Shown here piece after piece: positions 1-9,000 of a stretch of 20,402 nucleotides of DNA. The position numbers were made by a program, and so were the translations under genes. Under the pieces are notes generated by a model. The model had not been told where the DNA came from, did not search any database, and saw only the letters and a program-made list of their open reading frames with translations. This DNA is from UBA1738 sp045655325. GTDB taxonomy: Bacteria; Bacillota; Clostridia; UBA1381. The DNA is taken from assembly GCA_045655325.1 (NCBI GenBank), contig JAZOOY010000045.1, forward strand, positions 1 through 20,402, read 5' to 3'. Positions within the stretch are counted from its first letter, which is position 1. Each line of letters opens with the position of its first letter.

Positions 1-1
1 T

Positions 2-3000
2 ATCTGGGATTCATCAAACCCTGAAGTTTGCTACGTAAACGAAAACGGTGAGCTTGTTGGTGTAGCAGACGGTATTGCAACACTTAAGGCAACTATTGAA
101 AATACTGAACTTTCTGCATACATAACAGTTTGCGTATCAGAAGATATATCAGCATCCGCAGTTGTGGATATGGATTATTATAGTTATAGTAATTCAAAAT
201 TACGTTATGCAGTAACCGAAGACGGAAAGCTTTGGTATTGGGGAACAGATCAGGATAATTTAATAATCAGAAACCCAAAAATTCTTGATGTAGCCTGTGA
301 TGGCGAATCAATCGATGTAGCGGAATTTGCTATTGCAGAAACAGGCAGTAGCTATTACACATATTTAGTCCTTGACAAGGATGGAAATCTGTATGCATCA
401 AAGGCAATGAACTATGATAGAAATTTACATTATACGTTTAATGCAGGTAGTTATTATGAGCCTGAATATAAGTGTTACAAAGATACCTTTACACTAATCA
501 AGGAAAATATTAAAAAACTTGTTTCATATTCTTACAATTATTGCTTTGCTATAACAGAGGACGGAACAGCATGGGCTTTGGGATATAACAGTAATGGCCG
601 AATGGGTATAGGTGGTTCAGGTCAGTATATTTCAACACCTGTTTCTGTTGCTCTTGACGGTGAAAATATTGTTGACGGATATGCATACAGCAACTATAGC
701 TATCTTCTTACAGACAAAGGAAACTTGTATATGGCATCTACATATAGTAACAACACCTTTGAATATCACACAAAGGTTTGCGAAGGCGTAGAGTATATTC
801 AGGATGAAATTGCAGTTTTGGGAGATAAATTTATTTATCTTCACGCAAGTGTTGACCAATCTTTAGAGAACCTTGGAAAAATGCAGGGTTATGCAAATAA
901 CAAGTCATACTATATTGAAGATGGTAAAGCCTATATAGGCGGTGCTAAAATACCAAAGCTTACAAATGTAGTAAAAATTATGTATAATAGCGGTTGGTAT
1001 TTGCTTACAGAAAATGATGAGCTTTATAAGACTACAGTATCTTCATTGGTAGCACCTGAACTTATTCCATTTGGTGCAGTTAATATTGAAACAGCACCAA
1101 CACTTCGTGAAGGTGACACTAACCTTACAGAGTATACCTATGAAGACGGAACAGTTACTGGCATTTTAACAGAAGATACGCTTCAACTAGGCTTTGACGG
1201 AAGAATTTATAACAGTAATCAGTATCACTATATAACATTAACAGCAGACGGTGATTCTGTTGCAGTTATTAAGTCTTATGACCTTAACGATATGTACTTT
1301 AAGGCAAGTGGCGGATTTAAGGAAGGCGTAGAATACATTCTAACAATTCCTGCAAATTCAGTAACAAATGACATTTCTTTAGGAAATGAAGCTATTACAG
1401 TAACATTTACATACGAGCCTGACGAAATTGAAGAAGAACCTGAAATTGAGGTTCCTGAAATTCCAGAAGATGAAGTGGAAGACGAGCCTGGCGAAGAAGT
1501 ACACGTTCACGTATTTGAAACTGTGGCTTCAATGCCAACTCTAACCGAAGAAGGAAAGATTACAAATACTTGTGAATGTGGTGTTGTTACCGAAACAGTT
1601 CTTCCTGCATTAACTGAGCGTATTGGTTATACAGAAGAAGATTACAACAAAGCTTACGGCGAGTTTGTTGAAAAAGGCTTTAACACAAACGTTTCAGGAA
1701 GTGCTATCCTAAACCGCTTGAATGATGATGACGTTACAAAGTGGCTAAGAATTATGGCACCACAGGGTGAAGCTAAGTACGGCTTTGGCGGAAACTACTG
1801 GGGAACAACAAACCAGGAACTTATCAACCACCAGATTGTTGACTATAACGACTTTATTACCCTTGGTGATATTAACGAGGGTGAAATCCTAACAACAGCA
1901 CCTGAAAACACATTCCCATTCGTTACAGAGGCATATATCCTTGACGAATCAGGCGAAGCACAGAGCGTTGTTTCAGGCGGTAAGGTTAAGTTCGTTGTTG
2001 AATTTAACCGTGATATGGATACAGAGTTTGGCCTTGATGTATTCTTCGGAAGCTCGTATCCTTATGCGGAATATGAAATCGAAGGTGCATTTGAAAGCCC
2101 AAGAAAATGGGTCGGCGAAACAGTTCTTAAGACTGTTATCGAAAACGGTTACCAGTTCATAAGAGTTGCAAACGGTAGAACTAAAGCTGACGAAAACGGA
2201 AATCACTTAAAACTTTACACAGACTGGGCAAGATTCGGTTTTGAAATTGACACAACAGCTGCAATGGCTATGATGATGCAGGGTTATGCGGATAACGATG
2301 GTATCCACCTAGAATGGCATCAGGATGACTATGATACTTTGGCAGGTTACAACGTTTACCGTGCAACAACAGAAGACGGAAACTATGTAAGACTTAACAA
2401 GACAGTTATTCCGTTTGAAGAAAACACATTCACAGATACTGAAGTTGAACCTGGCGTTAAGTATTACTACACATTCACAGTTGTTCTAACTGACGTATCA
2501 AGCGAATCAAAGCCTGCAGGTAAGATTTCAATCACAGCGAAAGATACAATGGCACCAAGCGTGTACCATTCACCTGTTTATACTGCAACAACAGGAAACA
2601 AGGTTATTGTTTCTGCTACAGTAAGCGATAATATCGGTATCCAGAATGCTAAACTTTACTACAGAGTAAAGGGAACTGATGAGTGGAAAACTCTTGATAT
2701 GACTAAGTCAAATAGCAAGTACACAGCTTCTATCCCTGCAAACTTCGTAACACTTGACGGAGTAGAGTACTACATCGCAGCATTTGACGGCGTGAACTAT
2801 ACTTATGCAGGCGGTCATACAAGCGAAAACCCTTACGAAATCACTGTTTATCAGGCAGTTGAAAACAACGCAAAGGGTGACGTTGACGGCGATGGCAACA
2901 TTACAGTTCTTGACGCATTAAAGCTACTAAAGGCTATTTATGATGAAAGCCTTCTTACACAGGAAGAATTCCTTCGTGCAGATATTAACGATGACGGAAC

Positions 3001-3070
3001 ACTTTCTGCAGTTGAAGCACTTCGTATTTTGCAATACGCTAACAAAACAATCAGCAGTGTATTGTGGTAA
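2..3070 (+). CDS. Secreted multi-domain RCC1-like/Ig/Fn3 protein with C-terminal dockerin (5' partial)
   Basis: The reading frame is open from the left edge, so the true start and signal peptide lie outside the window; the ATG at 164 lacks a ribosome binding site and sits inside the protein. About 1022 residues are visible, numbered here from base 2. Residues 1-50 look like the end of a bacterial Ig-like (Big_2) domain. Residues about 60-350 hold repeated blade motifs such as AVTEDGKLWYWG, AITEDGTAWALG and YLLTDKGNLYMAS, typical of RCC1-like propellers. A second Ig-like (SbsA/Big_5 type) region follows, then a Glu/Pro-rich acidic linker (nt about 1420-1500) and a short CECG segment. Around nt 1780-1870 the motif GNYWGTTNQELI resembles the end cap of parallel beta-helix proteins. 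A fibronectin III module (nt about 2270-2545), another Ig-like module (nt about 2546-2862) and a type I dockerin (residues about 959-1013, Ca loops DVDGDGNITVLD and DINDDGTLSAVE) complete it. No catalytic domain is visible. The dockerin implies assembly on a cohesin scaffold. It probably forms an operon with the next gene, 15 bases downstream. Confidence 0.88.
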   Translation: MWDSSNPEVCYVNENGELVGVADGIATLKATIENTELSAYITVCVSEDISASAVVDMDYYSYSNSKLRYAVTEDGKLWYWGTDQDNLIIRNPKILDVACDGESIDVAEFAIAETGSSYYTYLVLDKDGNLYASKAMNYDRNLHYTFNAGSYYEPEYKCYKDTFTLIKENIKKLVSYSYNYCFAITEDGTAWALGYNSNGRMGIGGSGQYISTPVSVALDGENIVDGYAYSNYSYLLTDKGNLYMASTYSNNTFEYHTKVCEGVEYIQDEIAVLGDKFIYLHASVDQSLENLGKMQGYANNKSYYIEDGKAYIGGAKIPKLTNVVKIMYNSGWYLLTENDELYKTTVSSLVAPELIPFGAVNIETAPTLREGDTNLTEYTYEDGTVTGILTEDTLQLGFDGRIYNSNQYHYITLTADGDSVAVIKSYDLNDMYFKASGGFKEGVEYILTIPANSVTNDISLGNEAITVTFTYEPDEIEEEPEIEVPEIPEDEVEDEPGEEVHVHVFETVASMPTLTEEGKITNTCECGVVTETVLPALTERIGYTEEDYNKAYGEFVEKGFNTNVSGSAILNRLNDDDVTKWLRIMAPQGEAKYGFGGNYWGTTNQELINHQIVDYNDFITLGDINEGEILTTAPENTFPFVTEAYILDESGEAQSVVSGGKVKFVVEFNRDMDTEFGLDVFFGSSYPYAEYEIEGAFESPRKWVGETVLKTVIENGYQFIRVANGRTKADENGNHLKLYTDWARFGFEIDTTAAMAMMMQGYADNDGIHLEWHQDDYDTLAGYNVYRATTEDGNYVRLNKTVIPFEENTFTDTEVEPGVKYYYTFTVVLTDVSSESKPAGKISITAKDTMAPSVYHSPVYTATTGNKVIVSATVSDNIGIQNAKLYYRVKGTDEWKTLDMTKSNSKYTASIPANFVTLDGVEYYIAAFDGVNYTYAGGHTSENPYEITVYQAVENNAKGDVDGDGNITVLDALKLLKAIYDESLLTQEEFLRADINDDGTLSAVEALRILQYANKTISSVLW

Positions 3071-3085
3071 TACGGAGGTTAGGAA

Positions 3086-5860
3086 ATGAAAATACTTAAA
3101 AAATTATTATGCCTTGTTTGTACTATGGCACTGCTTTTCGGAGCAGTGCCATCCGTACTTGCAGAAGGCTCACCATCGCTGTATTTTTATACACCAACTT
3201 TGGAAGTTGGCGGTTCGCAAAGTTATTGCTATTTGCAAATGAGCGGTGCTGAAAATATTTCCGCAATGGATTATATGATTACCTATGATGCGGAAAATAT
3301 TGAGTTGGTATCCGTTAGTAACACAGGGTTTACCAGCAGAAGTGATGTGACGGTTTCGGTAAACAGCGAAGAGCCTGGAATTATCCATGTGACATTGCTT
3401 TCGCAAAATGGATTAAATGGTTATGATTACCTTAATTTGATGTATTTTAAGGCAAAGGAAACCGCAAAAGTGGGAACTTATCCGATAGAGGTCCTAGTAA
3501 ATGATATTTATGATTCAAACCTTGAATCGGTTGAGGCAACCACCACCGCAGGAACTATTACAGTACGTGAAAAGACTACTGTTGTTAAAAATATCAGTTT
3601 TACAAGCTGGCTTTCAAAATCTACAATAACTGTGGGTGAAAGCGTTGATTTTACGCTGTATTCATACAGCATAGACGGACTTTCAGCAGGAGCTTTTGAG
3701 TTTTCATATGACGAAACAAAGCTTAAGTTTGAAGAATTAACTCTTGCTTCTGCAATGCAAAACATTATATATGATGTGAACAGCGAAAGAGATGGACTTG
3801 TAAAACTATCTTTTGTATCGGAAAATGCGATTGGTTCATACAGAGATCTTGCATATCTAAAGTTTTCGGCAATCGGTTCGGGAAGTGCAAGAATAAGCTT
3901 TAAAGGAAAAGATTTATACGATTCCGAGTTCGGACCAATGGTAGGAAACGAGCCGTATAGCAATATTACAATTAATGAGCCTGTCATCGCTGTTGATTAT
4001 CCGGATTTTGAGTTTTTGGTACCTGAAACCATCCTGTCAGATAAGGAATTTTCCGTTCAGGCAGTTTTAGAAGGTGGAAGCAAAGTCCGTGCAGGCGATT
4101 TTGTTATAAATTATGACAGCAATAAGCTGGAATGCCTTGGCGTTAGTGGTGAAACCATAAGCGGTGCATGGCTATCTATTGACAAGAATTACGCAGAGGG
4201 CAAGGTGAGATTTTCGCTTATGTCAAGCGTTGACTTGGCAGAGGATACAAAGCTTGTAACCATAAATTTCAAGGCGAAAGAAAATATAGAGTCAACATCA
4301 ATGGTGACCGCCACAGGAACAGGCACTTATGATGTGGAATTTAACCCGATTACTTTGGAATATGTAAATTCCGAAATTGTGGTAATTCGCCCTGAATATA
4401 CTGTTAATTTTTACGATTCAGACGGCACAACACTTATTGATACGCAGAAGGTGCTTTCCGGAAACGATGCAATTCCGCCGGAAGTGGAAGAAATAAGACA
4501 ACTTGATGGCGAAAACCATCTTAAGTTCTCTGGTTGGGACAAGGATTATTCCGCTATAGGCGAGGATTCGGATTTTGTTGCCGTATATGAAAACGAAGCG
4601 CATACAGGCGTGGCAGTGAATGCGGTTGATCCGACTTGTACCGAAACAGGATTGACCCAAGGTGAATGTTGCGTTGTTTGCGACGAAATTTTGTTAGCCC
4701 AGGAAACTATCCCTTCCAAGGGCCATACGGAAGTTGCAGACGAAGCTGTTGAGCAAACCTGTACCGAAACGGGATTGACAGATGGAAGCCATTGCTCCGT
4801 TTGTAATACTGTATTAGTGGCACAGGAAATAATCCCTGCAAACGGCCATACAGAGGTCGCAGACAAAGCAGTTGTACCAACCTGTACCGAAACAGGTCTA
4901 ACAAAAGGAAGTCATTGCTCTGTTTGCGGAGAAATATTAGTAAAGCAGAATGTTGTTCCGGCAAAAGGTCATACAATTGTTATAGAACAAGCAGTTGAAC
5001 CAACTTGCACAGAAACGGGACTAACAAAAGGAAGCCGTTGCCTTGTATGTGGAGAAATTTTGGTAGCACAGGAAGTTGTTCCTGCCAAGGGCCATACTGA
5101 AAGTGTATTAAGACGGGTAGAACCTACTTGCACCAAAACAGGCTTGACCGAAGGTAAAAAGTGTGCAGTATGTAACGTAACACTGGTAGCCCAGGAAGAA
5201 ATCCCTGCAAAAGGCCATACAGTGTCAGTAATAAGCGGATGGGAACCGACCTGTACTAACACGGGACGTACTGATTACAAATACTGTACAGTTTGTTGGA
5301 ACATATTAGCATATCAGGAAACAATCCCAGCAACAGGCCATACCGAAGCGGTTATTGCGGGAAAAGAGCCGACCTGTACTGAAACAGGATTAACCGAAGG
5401 TAAAAAGTGTGCAGTATGTAACGTAACACTGGTAGCCCAGGAAACAATCCCTGCAAAAGGTCATACATACGGTGATTGGGTAGCATATGGAAATAACCAC
5501 AAAAAGACGTGTATTTGCGGTAATCAAATTGCAAAACCACATACCTGGGATGAAGGTAAGGTAACAATTGAACCGACCTATACAACCGAAGGCGAAAGAA
5601 CATACACTTGTATATGTGGAGCTACAAAGACAGAAGTCATTGATAAGCTTGAATATGAATATATGCCTGGTGACCCTACAGGTGATGGCGCAATAGACAC
5701 CAGAGATATTATTAGTATAAGACGATATATCGCAGGCGGTTACGGGATAGAGATAATATTTGCGGCAGCAGACGTGGATAAGGACGGAGTGATTGACACA
5801 AGAGATATTATCTTGTTGAGAAGATATCTTGCCGGCGGTTATAACGTTGAACTAAAGTAA
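3086..5860 (+). CDS. Scaffoldin-like protein: three cohesin modules, seven C3H repeats, C-terminal dockerin
   Basis: This 924-residue protein probably organises dockerin-bearing proteins outside the cell. GGAGG at 3074-3078 lies 7 bases before the ATG. Residues 1-26 are a signal peptide ending VLA|EG. Three cohesin-like beta-sandwiches follow (about 31-158, 168-298, 304-437), each with the family pattern of a glycine-rich first strand, an F.I.YD...LE-type strand and a late L..L.FKAK-type strand. Residues about 439-503 resemble an InlB B-repeat/Flg_new module (NFYDSDGTTL ... FSGWD ... AVYENE). Residues 506-792 are seven exact-length 41-residue repeats with conserved Cys and His, then two CICG motifs. 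Residues about 858-920 are a type I dockerin with two near-identical halves, each carrying IDTRDII and AGGY. Cohesins plus a dockerin in one chain suggest an adaptor scaffoldin, as known in ruminococcal cellulosomes. No SLH, sortase motif or CBM is recognisable. Binding specificity is inference. Confidence 0.9.
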   Translation: MKILKKLLCLVCTMALLFGAVPSVLAEGSPSLYFYTPTLEVGGSQSYCYLQMSGAENISAMDYMITYDAENIELVSVSNTGFTSRSDVTVSVNSEEPGIIHVTLLSQNGLNGYDYLNLMYFKAKETAKVGTYPIEVLVNDIYDSNLESVEATTTAGTITVREKTTVVKNISFTSWLSKSTITVGESVDFTLYSYSIDGLSAGAFEFSYDETKLKFEELTLASAMQNIIYDVNSERDGLVKLSFVSENAIGSYRDLAYLKFSAIGSGSARISFKGKDLYDSEFGPMVGNEPYSNITINEPVIAVDYPDFEFLVPETILSDKEFSVQAVLEGGSKVRAGDFVINYDSNKLECLGVSGETISGAWLSIDKNYAEGKVRFSLMSSVDLAEDTKLVTINFKAKENIESTSMVTATGTGTYDVEFNPITLEYVNSEIVVIRPEYTVNFYDSDGTTLIDTQKVLSGNDAIPPEVEEIRQLDGENHLKFSGWDKDYSAIGEDSDFVAVYENEAHTGVAVNAVDPTCTETGLTQGECCVVCDEILLAQETIPSKGHTEVADEAVEQTCTETGLTDGSHCSVCNTVLVAQEIIPANGHTEVADKAVVPTCTETGLTKGSHCSVCGEILVKQNVVPAKGHTIVIEQAVEPTCTETGLTKGSRCLVCGEILVAQEVVPAKGHTESVLRRVEPTCTKTGLTEGKKCAVCNVTLVAQEEIPAKGHTVSVISGWEPTCTNTGRTDYKYCTVCWNILAYQETIPATGHTEAVIAGKEPTCTETGLTEGKKCAVCNVTLVAQETIPAKGHTYGDWVAYGNNHKKTCICGNQIAKPHTWDEGKVTIEPTYTTEGERTYTCICGATKTEVIDKLEYEYMPGDPTGDGAIDTRDIISIRRYIAGGYGIEIIFAAADVDKDGVIDTRDIILLRRYLAGGYNVELK
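4601..5461 (+). repeat. Seven tandem 123-bp (41-aa) Cys/His repeats
   Basis: Seven in-frame units, each exactly 123 bases, run from the codon for the first HT to the base before the eighth (4601 + 7 x 123 = 5462). In each unit Cys13, Gly17, Cys24 and Cys27 are invariant, and every unit begins with His after a terminal Gly. The core is close to PTCTETGLTxGxxCxVC, then LVAQExIPAxGH. The first unit has one extra Cys at position 23. Units 5 and 7 share 51 identical bases (5147-5197 and 5393-5443), which suggests recent duplication or gene conversion across two units. Similar repeats are familiar from surface proteins of gut Firmicutes, but I know of no assigned function. Confidence 0.9.
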
Positions 5861-5902
5861 GAAACAAGATTTTGCATACATAAAATAATAGCATTTATTA
5901 AG

Positions 5903-5937
5903 AAAAAAAGTGCTCTATTTACAGGGCACTTTTTTTT
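5903..5937 (+). terminator. Rho-independent terminator after the scaffoldin gene
   Basis: An 8-bp stem (AGTGCTCT with AGGGCACT, one G-U pair) with a 6-base loop is followed by seven T. Preceding A residues can pair with the T tract and lengthen the stem. It closes the dockerin-protein/scaffoldin transcription unit. Confidence 0.88.
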
Positions 5938-5946
5938 GTAAAAATA

Positions 5947-5975
5947 TTGCGTTTATTTGATATTTATGATAAAAT
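5947..5975 (+). promoter_or_regulatory. Sigma-A type promoter for the first GH99-like gene
   Basis: TTGCGT at 5947-5952, a 17-base spacer, then TAAAAT at 5970-5975 preceded by TGA (extended -10). It lies about 10 bases after the upstream terminator and about 40 bases before the TTG start. The same layout precedes the paralogous gene at 12025, which strengthens the call. Confidence 0.7.
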
Positions 5976-6000
5976 GTTCTAAAAGGGGATTTATGCAAAA

Positions 6001-6006
6001 AGGAGG
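6001..6006 (+). promoter_or_regulatory. Ribosome binding site supporting a TTG start
   Basis: A full AGGAGG lies 8 bases before TTG at 6015. No ATG at suitable spacing follows it, and the residues after the TTG form a good signal peptide, so the site decides the start. Confidence 0.85.
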
Positions 6007-6014
6007 GCTTTACT

Positions 6015-9000
6015 TTGAAGAAAAATATTAGACAAATTTTGTCATCTATATTAGTTGGTGTTATGACCTTTGGTATGTTACCGACAACGGCACCTACGGA
6101 GGTTAGTGCGGAAACTACCGCCACTACAGACCTTTTTAATGGAAACGCTACATATCTTCTTCAGGACAGATTTAACGGAGCTATGAGTAATGAATTTGGC
6201 GAAGGTACGTCGCGAGCTGTTTTGTCAGGCTGGGACGTAGACTACCGTGGCGGAAATGTTTATAAATCAGGTGATGATTTAATGGTTGTTGATACAAGCA
6301 ACTCTGAAAGTATCACTATGGATCATAAACTTATGAAACATACTGGTGATAACCTTGTTTTAGAAACAGCGTTTAAGTATGTCAATTCCGTTGCTGATGG
6401 ATTTTACTACGAAGTTTTTGGCGAAGGCGATACAAGCTTAAAGCTGGTTGTTGAAGGCGGATATATTTGCATACAAAGGGCAGATGGTAGAAAAACTAAG
6501 GCAATAAGATGTAATGCTAACACTTTTTATCACATAAAGGCTGAGTTTTCTACTTCAATAAACAAGGTAAACCTTTGGATAAATGGACAGGTTGTAGGCG
6601 AGTTTGATTATATTGAAAGGGCTACCTCAATTGATGAGATAAAAATCGGAACCGGAAAAGAACAAATGGCAGAACTTGTTCTTAAGTATGTGTATGTTTA
6701 TGTTAACTACCTAGTTAATGAAACATTTATGTCAGCACCTACAGGTTATGTACCTGATTGGTGGACAACTTCAAGCGGGTCTATTGTGGCAGCACCTGGT
6801 GCACCATACCCTGCAGACCCTAACGGTTTCTCTCTTTCATCAAAAAATTTAAGCAGGAGATTTAGTCCTGCAAACGGCAAGGTTTCTCTTGGATGGAGTA
6901 TGTTTATCCCGTCTTCAGGCGCTTCAGGTTTTGCATTTACTACAAAGAGCTCGGACTTCAGAAGCCCTGTATCATTTGAAGTTGATGGGAATGGTAATTT
7001 CGTAATCAATGGACAGGATATAGACTTTTCATATAAAAATAACGTATGGTATAAAATCGAACTTCAGGTTGATACCGAAACACATCTTACAGATGTATAT
7101 ATTAACAATGTTTTAAGAAAAGAGAATGTTCCGTTTCTTAGCAATGAAGCAGATATTTTCTATATAGACTTTATTAATAATGGCTCAAGCCAGATTATAT
7201 TAGATAACGTTTTAGTACATAAAACATTTGAGGCATCAGATTTTGAAGATTATCCAACAGTAGATGAAACACCGAAGAGTGACATCAATATCGGTATGGT
7301 AATCTATCCTATGTGGAGAGAGGGCGTTCACTATGGTTGGGATCTTATCACACCTTATGAAGAAAGAACACCATATCTTGGTTACTACACAGGCGGTAGC
7401 CGTGAAGTTGCGGACTGGGATAACAAGTGGCTTTTGGAACACGGTTTTGACCACGCAATCTTCCCGTTTGCAAGACCGGATATAACGGCAGGCGGTCAGC
7501 CAAGCTTTTCAGTTCGTGGTGAAGCACTTCACGATGGTTACTTGAATTCTGAATATAAAGACCAGCTTGATTTTGCAATAATGCTTACAAATCCATTGGA
7601 TGACAGCTATGATGACGCTTCGGACTTTACATCTAACGTAACACCATATCTTGTTGAACATTATTTAAAAAATCCATCATACAAGTCAGTAGATAACAGA
7701 CTTTTGGTATATTGCTACAATCCAAAGGGATTTTCAGATTATCTTGGCGGCGATAGTGCACTTGTCACTGCTTTGGAAAGCATCAATGAAGAGGCTAAAA
7801 AGATTGAAAACCAAAATGGCGGAAAGTATGACGGTATAACATTTATATGTGACATTTCTTCAGGAGGTGGACTTGACAAGGCTGAAATGCTTGCTTCAAG
7901 TTGCAGCTTTGGCTCATATGTTTACAAGTGGCGTTACACATGGGGATCAGACCAATACACAAACATCGTAAACGGAATTAAGACAGACTATAATGCAGAC
8001 AACACTACTGTTGCATCAATCCCAATGGGATTTGATAATACACCTTGGAAGTATAACGAAGTTGGTATAATTGACCCTGCTGGCGTACAGCAAATATGTG
8101 ATGCAGTAGTGGAAAATAAGAAATCAAACGACCCTAATATCATTGTACTGACTTGTTGGGATGAATGGGGTGAAGGTCACTTCTTTGCTCCGTCAAATAT
8201 TCACGGTTTTGACTACCTGAATGTTGTAAGAAAGACATTTACATCAAGCGGTGAAAAGACAGATGAAGACAGACCGACAGAAGATGCAATCAGACGAATG
8301 GGCGTTTTGCATCCTGAAGACAGACAGATTTTGAAAATTAAAAAGGACAGAGTGACAACTGCTGCAGAAGAATTGAAAAATCTTAAAAATTTAGGAACAG
8401 TATCAGTCAAAAATATATGGGGAAGTGCCTCAGGCTGTGACAGATCACGGTCTTATCCATATACATATACCATTACAGGAAGCCCTGCAACAGTAACATA
8501 TAGCGGTTTATCAAGTTATAACATAGATGCATCAAAGATTACAGCAGTGCGAATTAAGGGTTATGCCCAGAACAGTTCAACAATGGTACTGTATTTAAGA
8601 ACTTCTTCAAAAAATTATGATGATGCACCGTTAATGCGACTAGAGGGTAAGTGCGATGGCGGAACAACAACTGTTGATACAATCCTTTTCCCAAGTGATA
8701 TTGAAAACTTCAAAGGTACAGTAACAGGAATGAGATTCAACCCTGCTGCAAATACTTCAAATGGTAGTAAGTTCTATCTTGAAGAAGTTGAGTTCTATAC
8801 TGGAAAAATGAGAACCACACTGACCATTGACGATAAGGAAGTTGATTTGGTATCTCCTGTAGAAACCAGCGATACTACATATATTCCTGCGTACAAGTTA
8901 TTACTGGACCTTAATGCGTATGTTTTATGGGACAAAAATACCCAGACACTAACCGCTGAACAGGGTGGCGTAACTTTAAAGCTTAAAGCAGGAAGCAAAA

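Noticed and set aside
164..166. ATG as the start of the first gene
   Set aside because: The frame is open to the left edge and reads as an Ig-like domain; no ribosome binding site precedes the ATG.
3508..3987. 159-codon open frame on the minus strand
   Set aside because: It lies wholly opposite the second cohesin module, has no ribosome binding site and no recognisable domain.
4546..5262. Minus-strand open frames with repeating residues
   Set aside because: They are reverse shadows of the 123-bp repeat array in the scaffoldin gene.
4601..5461. CRISPR-like array
   Set aside because: The period is 123 bases, the units are protein-coding and variable by codon, and there are no short repeats with unique spacers or cas genes.
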